From contig OX485806.1 of assembly GCA_950295325.1 (NCBI GenBank), forward strand, positions 45,379,169 through 45,443,168: a DNA stretch of 64,000 bases, written 5' to 3'. Source of the stretch: Polytrichum commune (Eukaryota; Streptophyta; Polytrichopsida; Polytrichales; Polytrichaceae). The notes beneath the pieces are model-generated. The model saw only the letters and a list, made by a program, of their open reading frames with translations. It had not been told where the DNA came from and made no database searches. Below are positions 35,387 to 48,029 of this stretch, piece by piece (the stretch's first letter is position 1; each line of letters starts with the position of its first letter). The translations under genes were made by a program, and so were the position numbers.

Positions 35387-38032
35387 TCATGTTGAACATT
35401 CACATGTCAAGACCAATTTCGTTCATCAACTATATTAAGTACAAAATATTTGAATTTGTTTAATCGCGAGTTTCAAAATCTATTGACATCTGATCAGTAC
35501 AAAAAATGTGTCACTTAATATATTGGAACGTGATATTCACTCACCAAGGATATTTTCTGGGATTATTTGTACAATATAAGTTTCTTAATATTCATATTTA
35601 TTTTATTTAACAAATTTTGACATGTTTAAATTTATATTTTATTGTTGTGGTTATTTAATGTTTTTTCTTATTTTTAAATGTGAGATTGTAAAGGTCAGAG
35701 ATTCGGCCAAAAAATAATATTTTAAATTCACTCCTAAGCAAGTGTGGTCCTCTAAAGGTGTATTTGAGGTCATAAATGCAGCAATGGACACTAAACGTGC
35801 AAGTTGGTCATTCTAATTTTGCAAAGCATTTTCCCATTGCAAATTCTTTTTTAGATTTTAAATTATTTTCTCAAGTCTTATTCCATATGTTCAAATCGTT
35901 ATGAGAAACAAAACCTTAAAAAAACCTTGTGGTTTTTAAGTTGTGAGACATGTTATTTATAGATATCTTCATATATATATATATATATATATATTTTAAT
36001 GATTTCTTTCTTCGTCTTTCAATTTTTTAATTTTAATTTTTTTTCACAAATACTTTAAGTGTTTTTTGCTTCTTGTAATATTTTAGACAAGCTACCACAT
36101 TTTTTGGATAGTTTCAAAGATATTCAGCCTCATAATTTTATGTTCACACTTGAAATATGTTAACAATGGAATGAGGTCCATAGGTATGAATTGTCCGTCT
36201 AATAAAACTTCACATTCTAAATTAGAATTGTGTCTCCGTGTTGAACCCACGTTTGTTCCCTCCGACTTAGACCAAAACCTACCATATACAAAGCCTACGA
36301 GAAGAAAGAGGTTAAATTTTATTCAAGTCTCTTGACACTCTAAGGAAAATGACATCATGAATGATGAACCTTTTGCCAAAAACGTAGGATCCTTCAGCAT
36401 GCTACTTCATCTTATACCAATAATTATGTCTTTCCTTCTATGTTGGAGTTTTTTCTAGTATTTAAGAATCAAGACTAAAACTCCTAAACATACGCCATAT
36501 AATTTTAATAAGAACTCATTTGAGCTCTTTTTGAATGACTCATTTTTTAATAATTTGAACGTCAAATAACACACCAAGACTTGGCCTCAATTTTTCATGA
36601 GATCAATATATTTCTTACAAAAATATATTTCTTGCTCATTCTTTCAAGCCATATATTGAATTGTTTTTCAACCTTTAGTAGCTCAACAATCCATTCACCT
36701 AACATGGTTTTTTATTTTTGTTGTTTAAGTTGGTATAAAATGTATTTTTTACTTTCAAGGAGTTCAAAAAGCAGCACCAGCTATTGATTTGATTATTGCA
36801 GATATCCCACAGGAAATGCCTAGACTTTCAATATCCAATTTTTTAATATTCTTTGGGATGAAAAATCCGATAAATTTCTTATTTTATTTTCATTTTGCAT
36901 GCAATATTTTCATGATAATGATGTATTATTGGCATTTCATCTTAATGATGCAAAATGGACAAAAGAGTTATCTTCTTATTTTTTCAATCATAAATTTTTA
37001 TCATTTTTATAAGTACGTTTGATTTTTTATTTTATTTTTTAATTGATTTTTTTAAATTTTAAAATCAAATTCACAACACTCTTGTTTTTTCATTCTTTTT
37101 ATAACACTTCTGGATGGAAACGTTTAGCTTTGCATTTTCAAATGAATATTGACAAAGATCTTTCAAACAATGGTATATATTTGGATGATGATTTTTTGTA
37201 TAAATTCACAGATGCTACTTCTCAACTTACGAGAGATGATGGTGTTACACCTAGAAGGGATCCACAAGAAAAACATCCATTACTTTTTCAAGTTTTGATC
37301 GATGTTTTTTCAAAACCCGCGGGTATTGTTGTAGACCACACTACATCGACAAATGTAAATCCATTTACATTTTCTTTGATATTTATTTCTTCATATGCTC
37401 GCAATATCAACTACTATGTGTCATTAATTGATCTCTTCATAATTGTGTTCTATTATGTTTTTAGCAGGACCCTTCATACATTTGCCACATTTTGAAGCGT
37501 CGCCTCTTGGCGTTAGAAGGCGATAAAGATGTTTTTTAGTCCATCTTGAAGCCTGTGATTATGCAATCTCCTTTTCCTGCCGGCAAAGACTTTAATTGTA
37601 ATGATTCATATGATTTTTAAATTGTTAATCGCAAAGCTATCAATGTATTTTTTGAGTTTGTTTGTTTGTTTTCTTCTTTAAATGCTTTATATAATTGGTT
37701 TTCTTTTCTTATAGCATATTGCACATATAATTACCTTAACTCATATGAAGTAAACAATAAATATTGATATATTTGTATGGTCATAATCTAGCAATATGAT
37801 ATCACAATGTTGCCAACGTTGGCCACCAATTTTTCAAGATCCAAGAAATTTATCAAGTCCATCTCCCCCTCGAGGCCTCCCGATCTATGATGAGAATATG
37901 GCTTATTTTCTTGTTGCTCAATCTTTCTCTTCAATATATAGAAACACTAAACATTATGATCGGTCGGTTTTAGATTTCATAGATTTAGAAGCCAATTTAT
38001 GTTCAATATCCATCACAAAAAAATTTCAATGA
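35387..38032 (+). pseudogene. ParB / methyltransferase-like gene, copy 2, decayed
   Basis: Pieces align with copy 1 in order. An exon after TTTCAG at 35387 reads HVEHSHVKTNFVHQLY then a stop, with the same intron phase as copy 1 exon 2. NDIMNDE near 36345 resembles the segment before copy 1 motif IV. IDLIIADIPQ (motif IV DIPQ at 36801-36812) follows. A frameshifted HDNDVLLAFH lies near 36912, then an RRDPQEKHPLLFQVLIDVF segment with VVDHTTST (motif I) near 37250-37350. Next comes ICHILKRRLLALEGDKDVF, interrupted by TAG at 37537-37539, and a final exon from about 37794 with PSPPRGLPIYDENMAYFL. Stops, a frameshift and extreme AT drift mark it as dead. No ParB-like exon could be recognised. Confidence 0.75.
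35971..35995. repeat. (AT)n microsatellite
   Basis: About 12 AT dinucleotides within an intron or gap of gene copy 2. Confidence 0.9.
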
Positions 38033-39394
38033 TACTTAGTTCTTTGGTAGCAGTTGTTGAAGTACCATAACTGAGGCTTTTATTTTTTTCATCATTTTTT
38101 AATATACATTCATTTATATATTGGAATTACACATGTATTCTATTCACTTTTATTTTCCTTGCATTTAACACTATATTCATTAATCAAAAACTTTGGATGG
38201 TCTCAAATAAAATACGCCCATAGTTTAGGATGCCAATATTGTGAGCATACAGAACATAGGGAACATCGAGAACATGACAATTTATAAAAATAAAATAAAA
38301 AATCTTTAAATCATAATAAAAAATAAACTACACTTGGAAAATAACAATCAAATCCCAAAAACAAATGGTTTTATACCATTATAGAGTTTAGGGTGCACAT
38401 CCTATATATAAGGGTTTTATAGAATTCAATGGCACATCCCAAACGTATGTTTAAATTTGAATATAATAGTTGCAATAAAACCAAGTCTACAAAGTGCCCC
38501 TATGTTTTGCCATTAATTCCAACCCACATCATGTTTCCTCGTCTCCATCGTCCGCTCCGTATCCATTCTCGGCGTCATTTTCCACAGCTGCAATACGTGC
38601 CAAGTTGTCTTTGGCAAAATCTATATGTTTTTAAATGATGGTCATTGGTTCCGATTTGGAACCCTTGCGCGGCTTCCAAACACAAAATATGGTATCCGTG
38701 TTTATCCAAAGCGGTCAGTACGTTGCTATCCATTTGAAATTGTTTTTGGTGTCCCAACCTAAATAGGTGCGGAGAACGTTCTAGTCTTTGATGTTTGGAC
38801 GACAATATTCCACTTCAATTTGATGAAAATTGGGGCTAGTTCGAATAAAATTGGATGAAGAAAATGTTTTCACCAACCAAATTGGCTTGGGTTGCTCCTC
38901 ATCTCCTGCTCATATGAAGACTATATAACCTTTGTGGCAATCAACACCCACACGAAACAACGGTGCCGGCCAATTGCGCACATAGCCAACATAATGCTCG
39001 TCCATTGCGAACTCTTCATGGACGTCTCCATTGCTGAAGAATATGATGTCGGACTCCACAACCGTCAAACAACTTTGTGGCCAAAATCCTTGTGTCAAAG
39101 TCGTACGGGTGTCGCCACCAAGTGTCATCAAGGCCAAACGAATGAGATCCCTAATATGTCAAATGATGTCTTCCTCACACAATTTTTTCCAATAATCAAT
39201 GAATCTGAATATGTTTTTGATGATCTCTGGTCCATTCTTCAGGGGGTTGAGTTTGCAAGGCTTTGGATCCCCATCCGAGACAAACATTTGTCATCCTTGT
39301 CCTGACGCCACATGAGTATACCAACCTCCTGGCCCCAATTGGGAGATGTGCACAAAAGCTTGAACTGCATGGCGGGGACACCATCATCCCTCAT

Positions 39395-42236
39395 TGTGAA
39401 CCCTTTGAGTGGTCCACCACTCTGCGGGATCACTTTTAGTTAGAATGTTAGCATTAAAAGTTAGAATTGATAGGGAATTTAGGGAAAATTAGTTCATTTA
39501 GCATTTAGCCTAGAAGAAGGAAGGTCAAAATGAAACTAAGTAGTGCTAGAAGATAGCAAAGTAGAAAAAAATATGCTAGCTAGTAAAAACAACTAGCTAA
39601 GCAAATATTAGTAGATGCTAGCTATTAAGCAAATGTTAGTAAATGCTAGCTAAGCAAGTGTTAGTTTATTAGTTAGTGTGAGGCACACAAGACTATTGGA
39701 GGTGTTTTACGTAAGAAGATAAAATCGGCGTGAAGAATTTTGAAGACAAAAAAGAAAGAGAGCAAGGGGGATACTTGCCCACTTGCCCCCTTGCCAACTC
39801 GATGGCGGAAAAATTAGAAAGATTTCTAAAGGTTTTTTGTCGGAGCCACCTCGGCGAGAGGGTGGCAACCTCAACCGGGAAAACCCCCGAGCCAAAATTT
39901 CGGGAAAGGGTTTGAAAAATGGATCCGGTGGAGGAGGGGTCCAACCCTTTTGTGAGAGGGTTTAAAAACCCCTCCTTCCACCTTGTAGCTCTCTCTCTTT
40001 CTCTAGTTTTTGGGCGAAGCCCTGCTTCAATGTAGTTAGGAAAAAATCCTTTAGCATGTATTCTCAATGGTCTAAAAGAAAGGCTTGAGAACCTCCTCTA
40101 CTCTCTCTCTCCTAGTTAGGTTGTGTGTTTATTAACACACCAACAAAATTATTCCTTCTTTTGTAGAGGTAGGTTGGATGGTAGAGTTTTGAGTAGAGGC
40201 ATTATAGACCTCATCTGCCAATGCCCTGAAGGCTTAGTTCAAAAGCTAGAACAAGATACTTATCATTTTTCTCTTAGAGAGATTTCATATAGCTATCCAT
40301 AGCCGTTTCCCATTCGTGATTTGGTTGAGATGACAATTAGTTATGCATTTTCAAAGATGGAGTAGAAAAAACTGGGTGGTCTTGTGGGTAGCGGCTGCTG
40401 GATCAGACCTGCGAGCCCAATAGGAATTTTAATTCCAAGAAATTATATTTTTTCCAAGTAGAAATTTTGTGTAGCTTTCCAAAATGGCTTAGAACATTTG
40501 ATTTGAGCATGATTTGAATTAGATATGAATTGTGCAAGATGGGACACATAGTTTGAGAACTTTTGGTTGACTGCTGCATTACAGAGGACCTGCTGGGTTC
40601 ACTTCGGCTTACCTTTCTAATCACATATTTTTATCAAATACATCTTTTTAATATCTCTCCAGGGTCATATAGAACGTTTGATTTGACTAAGATTTGAATT
40701 AGATATGAATTGTTGAAGGCGAGATACATAGTTTAAGCCTTCTTGATTGACTGCTGTGTTACAAGGAGTCCGCTGAATTTCTATTAGCTTAACCTGCTGA
40801 TGTCATAATTTTTTCTAGTTAGAGCTTGTTCATAGCTTTCCAATGGTATAAGGAAAGCCTAGATCCAAGTAGTAAGGAATGTGCTATGAATTCTTGAAGT
40901 TAGAAGGTAGATAGGTGGGTTGGAAAGGTCGGTTGAATCGACCTCACACTTCCAACCCTCATAACTTTTGCATTTCTTATCCGATTAGAGTGATTTTTAG
41001 ATCATTGGAAAGATAATTTGGTGCACTAAGTATAAATATTATGCTTAGGATTAAATTACAGGGCAGAATAACACTTTATATTTTAATTGTTAACTAAGGT
41101 ACGCTTACTACCAAACTAGTTACAAAGAAGGAGGCAAGGTCGACGCTCGGAAAGTGGAGCAAGGAAGGAGGTAGCGGCTCGGCCTACATCAAGCCCAAAT
41201 CAACCGAGGAAAATTGAGGTAAATTAACTAACCTTAAGCCTTCCATTTAGGATTGGAGGGAGCACGGCTAAGGTACGCATCTCTAAACCCACTCACCTAT
41301 CTCGTAAGGTCAAGTGGCTTGACCACTTGACCGCCAAGGGAGTACCCAATTCCATTGTTTTCGGGGCCCTTGGTATGTTTTGTGGTAGTAGCTTCATTTA
41401 TTAGCAAGTTTCGTGTGTGGTAAGTCGGATTAATCACCGACACGACCACTCTAAATGTTGTTGGTGGAAAGGTGGGGTTAATGACCCGCGAATCCACTAT
41501 TATGTTGTTGGCCCCATAGATTGGGAGTAATGGCCCCAATTTATGAAGATTGCGCAACAGGTTGAACCTACAGGTCGCCCGTCACCATGGTCCCATTGAG
41601 TTGCATTTCGTGGTCTATCCAGTGTAAACACATTTAACAATCAAAACATACAAAATAAATCGTAAACCCTTGTTGGCAAGAGACCCGAGGTAAGGGGTGA
41701 TGCCTAATATGTTAATGTAGTAAGTTAGGACGTGCAAACAAAAGTAAGTAATTAAGAAGGAATTTGTGTGAAGGGTGGGACTTAGGCCAAGTTCCCCCGC
41801 TTAGAAAACTAAATAGAACTAAATAAAGAAATAGGAAGAATTGAATGGTCCATCAAATTGTCGTTATTCCGTTCGTTGAGTTAGGGTGGTATGAGTCACA
41901 CCCGGTTGGGTGTATCAGAACCATCCCAATTCACAAATTAGGATTACCTTGGTTTCAAGGCTGGTGCGTCTGCGCGTAGAATAGGTTGTAGGTTAAGGTT
42001 AGAACTAGATATGAAATTGGTTAGTGGAGTTTAAAGCCACACTAGTAAAAAACTAAGGCCTAACCTCCGGAGGTACTACGACGCATATTTAATCTCCCTT
42101 AAAAATCTAACTACTCACGTTATACACCTATCATCCGGGTTCGGCTTGGGCGCCTGCAAATGCAGGCCACCTTCACCGAAGGGCTTGTGTGATACTTTTA
42201 GGCTCCCTCGAAAGGGGGTGGCCCAAAAGTACCACA
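39395..42236 (-). mobile_element. LTR-like element, family III, inserted in the DUF7869-like gene (2,842 bp)
   Basis: On the minus strand it starts TGTGGTACTTTTGGGCC and ends AAAGGGTTCACA. The 5-bp duplication CTCAT is exact (39390-39394 and 42237-42241). Removing the element and one CTCAT joins two reading frames in phase (FYM then RDDGVP). It is highly similar to 54567-56083 in inverted orientation, including an 86-codon noncoding frame shared by both. Short GCTAGC / TTAGTAAATGCTAGC-like words repeat at 39590-39670. Confidence 0.9.
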
Positions 42237-44216
42237 CTCATATAGAAGCAAAATTGTTGTGCTTTGGTACATCCCACCGAACGGTTCACTCCCTTCAACA
42301 CGTGTGGCTTGATGAACGCCTTGAAATTTGATACTTCCTCAATCATGTGCGGGATCACCGTCATATTGTCCAAATACATGTATGATTTCATGAAAACTGG
42401 TATGGTGGGAAAATCTTCTTCATGCAACTTCATGGTCCAACGGTTGAATGACGCATCAATGTCGTTGTGTTTGTGCTCTACCATCAAGAAAGACATAAAC
42501 ACCTCTTTGAATATGCCTTTTGCCACGAGCAATGACCTAAAGCAAACATGTATCGACATTTGTTGTCTGTAGTATAATTATCAAGTTGAACGTGGAGAGT
42601 TGGAGACAATGGTTTTGCAAAATTGGGTTCTCCTGGTGGTTCCGGCAATGACGACATACAAACATCTTTCCCCTAAAGCACTACGTCATAAAGGGGTGTC
42701 ATTCCACAACCATAAAAAAGGACACGAGAATAGTGTACCGATAGGTTCTTAAGAACGCGCAAGAATTTTGCAAATGAACCAACCGTGTGGTTAGCATTGC
42801 CAGGGTAAAAATCCAACCCATAATGGGCATATTTAACTCTCCATGGCCATGGGCGATCAAACATGAGAAAAAAAAACGATGGGTGAATATCAAAAATATG
42901 AAATAAGTACAAAGCAGATGGATGAAGTTGGAGGTTTAAAAAACACATGCAACAAAATTGGAAAGGTTTTTAACACACAATTGTGATTCTATAAAAACAT
43001 GTGATAGCTATGGAAAACTTGAAGAGACCATCCGTGGCCTTTATTTTGCGTGCATAACTAGGGCATGCGGTCTTGGGATGGTCCATTTTATCATGAATGA
43101 CTGTTAGAACCTCCGTGGGCTTTATTATGAATAATGTACGATTTTTGTAGTCATTCTAACGGTGTGCATCCTGGTTGTTGACATGCTCAATGTATTTTCT
43201 TTGGTGTCTAGTATGGGATTCAATGCCTATAGGATTGGCGTCTTGAAGACCTTTGTATTTGTCACACGTCGTACACTTGACAAATTTGTCTCCGGGTCTC
43301 TTCAAAATGTATTCTCCAAACTATTGGTTTTTAAATACACTCAAATTGGACAAAAAAATGGGCCCACATTTTGCCTTGCAACCCACTTTGTTGATGTCCA
43401 TTAAGATGTTCTTCCATTTTGTGCCCGTGGGCAACACCATTTGAATAACTTTCTCCCCTAATGACAATGTCCTCGTCTTGTGGGGCATTGCATCGCCCAA
43501 GGGCACAATGATGATGGAGAATGTTGCGGAGGCTTGGAGTGTAGCCTCGCTAGGTTTCTTTATGCCTGAATTGCCATGAAATTAACGATGCCAACCCAAT
43601 GAAGAGGACTTCCGAAACCTATAAAAATTTGCCTTGGAGACTGCATAGATGATATAGTACGTTGTGCAACACACTTCCATATTATCAAGGGTCACCACCT
43701 TATGGTTGTGGATATCAATGTGCAAATTTCTATGGACCTCAAGTTTCTTTGTTGACCTCATAGAAAAATCCGCAAACCACATCTCTTGACAAAGAGACCT
43801 AATTTTGTCACGTGGAAAAAATTGGCAACATTTCCTCGTGCACCAATCCTTTATGGACACGAGACGGATAGAGTCGTCTCCTAGTATGCAATCCCATCAA
43901 CGTTTTTGATCTCTACGAGACACGCGATTAGAATTGTATCTACGCAAACCTTTGCGAGGACTTATTGTGGCCAACAAAGCTAACTGCATTTGTTTATGTC
44001 GTCGCCCATAATCCCACAAGCTTACTTCTTCATGGAGAACTCAACAAAGGGGCCATCAACGTAAGGAGAATCTCCATGTCAACGGGACCTCCAACGGAAG
44101 CAAAGAATTCAAGATGCAAACGCCAACTTCATCGAGACCAAGGGAGTTGGCATCAACACATTCACGGGTATTGGAGTTTCTACAATTGCCATTTGCCACC
44201 AAGACACCAAGTTCCT

Positions 44217-47200
44217 TGTAAGCCCAATATGGTGCTCACATGTTAACTCAATCACAAAAATTACTAAATCCTTACTATTGTGTTTTCTTGAGTAGTCAAA
44301 AAGATAAGAAAAAGGGTGAGGAGTTAAAGTCTAGATTAAATTGAGTTAAGCGGTGACTTAGGAGTTATGCAAGGCAAGAGGCCTAGGAGAATTAATGGTG
44401 GGTCAAGTAAGTAGTTAAGTGTGAGTTCTAGGGGGAGGTAAAATTAACTAAGGGAATGGAGAAGTGGAGTCTTACAAGGGGAAGGGCCAAGAAAAGAGGC
44501 CTAACCCCACTTTTTTTTTCGGGCAGCCTAAAAGATGCTGGACAACGCGAGAAAAAAGGGAGAAGCTTAGAGGGGTCTCGGGAGGCAAGGAAAAAAGTCT
44601 CATTATGCAAGATTGAGGAGAGGAACCTCTAGAAGAGAGGTAAAGCCCTACCTCGGAGGGGATTGAGGCAAGATAGAAGGAGGGGCCATGCGGAAGCCTT
44701 ACCGCCGAGAGTAAGATAGCACTTCAAGGCGTTGTGGAGAACAACGGAAAAGAAAAGGGGATTGTGAGAATCGCTCGAGATTGGGTCGAATGGATGTCAG
44801 AGAGACACACCATCACGGAGGATGGCTGGAGGCGGAGCAAGGTTTGTGCATCAGGGGAGAGGGAGTGAAGTAGCGGCAGCGGCAAAGGGAAGGCATACAT
44901 CGACACGGGGCTCGGCTGGATCAATCGGTTGTCGTTCGAATGATGGGTGAAGCGAGGGTTGCAAGAGCTATGCAACAAAGGAAGGCATCGGAGGAGCTTG
45001 GAAGAGATCGCCTTCACGACTAATGTGAGTCAACAGGTGTGAGATCAAGCTAGTCGGTAAGCAAATCAAGGTAGGATGCGGTAGGGAGTGGGGGTTTAGA
45101 AGTGGAGTAGGAGCGGGATTAACTGCGTCAGGATGGTCGGAAACCAAAGATCTAGGTCAGAGAGGAGGAACAAGGGAGTCTATGTTTTTTTAGAGATCGC
45201 TTCCGTTTCGAATGGCAGCCTCGTTTCCCTCGTCAAGAGCCATAACCGCCTGTGGTTTGGGAAACAAGTCTGCATTCTCTTAGGGAGGAACCTCTGTCGT
45301 AGCATCTGGGTTGATAGGATTATGCACTAGAAACGTCAAGGTGTTGCAAGTTGAGGATTCATGCATGAATTAATTTCCTGGTGTTGTATGGTCGGCAAGT
45401 CCCGGTGTTGTATCGACCGGTAAGAACAAGTCTCAGTATCAAGGATTGCTGCACTCCGAAGGTCTCAATCCCCCTTGCTACCTATTGAGGTCTTGCCTCG
45501 ATTGGAGTGACAAAGGTGTGAGTCAGTGACTGCAGTGCTACCAGGACCCAATTAGCTTGAGAAGAGGAAAATACAGCTAATGCTGACTACGGATCGAGAG
45601 GTCCTGCACTGAATTTTGGGGGGATGTTAGGAGCGGAAATCCCTATGAAGAGTCGGAAACAATGGATCAGTTGGGTTGTGTTACATCCTTGAACCAGTGG
45701 TTAGAGGGGAAAAAATCCTCAGGATTGAACCTAGTGGCGTTATAATAATTGGGAAATTTGAAGTCTTATCTGTGGCAAGGAGAATTGACCAGGGACCAAG
45801 AAGTATAGGAGTGGTGAGAGCAAGCAACGTGGTCAGAATTAAACGAATAGGAGAACTCACATCAATCTTGAGGGTAGGATCTCGTTAGGTAGTCATTCAG
45901 CTCCTGGCAAAACGGCAATCAGGAGGATCTGGGAACCCCGAACCTCAAATCAGGCCGCTTGGAATTAGATAAGGTTGTAGTGTCGAGTCGGATGTTCCCT
46001 TGGTAACAAACCAAAGAGGAGTTTGATGGCCGTAATGGGATTTTTTCCATGCTACTGTGGTGAATTTGGTTGTATGCGATCAATAGGGTAGAAGAGGATT
46101 AGGTGTTTGGGGTGCCGGGTGTGGGGAAAAGTGGGGAAAGAAAGGTGATGCAGGTGAAGATGAGGTACTATGTGAGGAGAGCAACACCAATTTGGACTAC
46201 CAACTGCAGCAGATCCCTACTGTTGCCAACCGGTGCCGTCCAGGACAGAACTGGGAGCAGGGCAAGGGCGTGGAGGATGAGGACACCTGCAATGGGTCCC
46301 AGCGGCCAGCAATAGGAGGGACTCTGTCGCGCACCTCTCCATGACGAGTGCCCGAAACACCATGGGCACAAGGGGGACCCCGGAGTGACACCCGGGACTT
46401 GTGGCGCCGTTGGTGAGAGGGCCCAAGTGATCCTAGTGTGGGTGAGGGCGTTGGGAACGCCTCCCACCCACGGAGACTAGGAGGCATGAGGGTGAGGCCA
46501 TGAGCTATGCGTAGCTCATGGCGTGGTGATTCTAGAATGCTCAAGATCACCTCGAGCGGAGGTGTGAGCTAGGAGTTATGGCCATTTGAGTGGGGCGCTG
46601 TCCCGGGACAGCGCCCTGGTACAGCAGTGCCTGGGAGTGATTCCCGGGACTGCCAAGGTTCAAACAGGCATAACTTCCTGAAGACTTGCCCGAATGGGGC
46701 AAGTGAGGAATCCATCGGCATGTACGTGAAGCGTAGATAAAGATGGAGTGGTTGGTTGTTATGATCAGACATCATACAAGGAAGTTATGATGGTCTGAAG
46801 CTGCTGGGGGGGGGGGGTTCTAGGCCCAGCAGCTAAAGGAAAATGTCCACTTGGCCCCAACTCTTAGTAGAGAGACAAGAGGTTGGTTGACGGTGGGGTA
46901 GGGGCCCCGCGTAAAGTCCTAGAGGCTTATATGGGTGAGGTGGTGTGGCCTCACCCACCCGAGGCCGAACGGCAAGGCCTCCATGGGCTTTGGCCCATTG
47001 TGAGGCCATAGTTGCCTAGTATGCTTCGGGTTGTTGTAGTGTTGCTCCGGCAACGCGATGATCAACATAGGATTGGACTTCCATGGATGGAAGTCCATAT
47101 TGGGGAAATGGGTTACCGTTTAAGGGGTGAGTCCCGAAAGCAAAGTAGGAGGGTTGGTTCCCTCATATGGACTATAGGTCCGGGGTAGGAGGAGCTAACC

Positions 47201-47703
47201 ATTAGCATGGCGGAATGCGAAGGGTTAGCGCTCGTAACCTTTGCTAGAATTGAATATTGGCAAGATTGTCAAGGGGGGCTAGCAAGGGTTGTGACAGACT
47301 CGCAGGCAAAAAAAGGACTGCAACAACGGGGTAGTCCCAGCCTTCTCATTAGTGTTGCCTAGTGTTTGGACGGCTAGTAGAGGACAATATGGGAGGGGCA
47401 ATGCCATTCATAACTTCTAGTCCTAGTTGGTGTGGTAAGTAGCGTAGTAGAATTAACTGGAGGTAGGAAAGGTGGGGAAGGCTTCTTTTCTTTCCATGAA
47501 ACGATTGTTGTGATCAATCATGACACAAACATTTGTAAATGCTTGTGCATTCTTAAAATAAAAAAGTGTTATACACACCACTTTTCCCCCTTCACATGGA
47601 TTGAATTTGCACTTGCTTATGAGGAGGTAGGTTTAGGATGTGGCACATGATCTCCCACCCGGACTAGGACGCAATTGAAAGGTGGGGGTGATTGTAGCTC
47701 ACA
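44217..47703 (+). mobile_element. LTR-like element, family I, copy 3, inserted in the DUF7869-like gene (3,487 bp)
   Basis: It starts TGTAAGCCCAATATGG and ends TGATTGTAGCTCACA. The duplication TTCCT is exact (44212-44216 and 47704-47708). The 3' part has the shared CACCCGGACTAGGACGC block and AAATAAAAAAG near 47555. It is about twice as long as copies 1 and 2, with a GC-rich interior (44400-46900) and an 11-G run at 46807. No protein domain seen, so the extra length is noncoding or from nested insertions. Confidence 0.88.
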
Positions 47704-48029
47704 TTCCTTAAATAGAACAACATCAAGGCCCATCCATTGCTCCCTCCCATAATCGGCATACAATGGAATGTCATCAAGGTCATCTTCGAAATGTTGAGAT
47801 TGTTTGTGCACTTCTAAAGATTCATGGGAGGATGTATCCCTAGACATACCCAACACGTTTATCCCATCAATAGTGTCCGCCGACATGGAAGAGAGTTCAC
47901 ATTCATTATCAAAGGACGATGCATTCGTCGACAACTCAAATGCACTATCTCCCATATCCATTGCCATCCCACCTAAACAATCCACTATGGAATGATTAAC
48001 CCCATAATTGATGGAATGCATAAAAAAAC

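Larger units (their letters stand above)
38430..48021 (-). pseudogene. DUF7869-like transposon-associated protein gene, split by two insertions
   Basis: Reading the minus strand, the protein starts near 48021 (MHSINYGVNHS), is acidic to FKE at 47704, and resumes at 44216 with LGVLVANG after an insertion. It continues through CCQFFPRDKIRSL, HNHKVVTLDNMEVCC, FHGNSGIKKPSEAT, MPHKTRTLSLGEKV, GDKFVKCTTCDKYKGL, HDKMDHPKTA, KYAHYGLDFYPGNANHT and HKHNDIDASFNRWTMKL to QQFCFYM at 42240. After the second insertion it goes on with DDGVPAMQFKLLCTSP and NGDVHEEFAMDEHY down to about 38450. The H-x-H-x-D-I-D-x-x-F motif and the HDKMDH and CxxCDK segments resemble DUF7869-type proteins common in repeats of bryophytes, lycophytes and charophytes. 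This naming is from memory. Several stops and frame changes show decay even without the insertions. Function unknown. Confidence 0.65.

Noticed and set aside
46168-46550. Overlapping GC-rich frames on the minus strand
   Set aside because: They occur inside a family I LTR-like element in a GC-rich stretch with few stops; none has a domain.
46805-46817. Poly-G run as a possible regulatory element
   Set aside because: Simple homopolymer within an LTR-like element; no conserved context.
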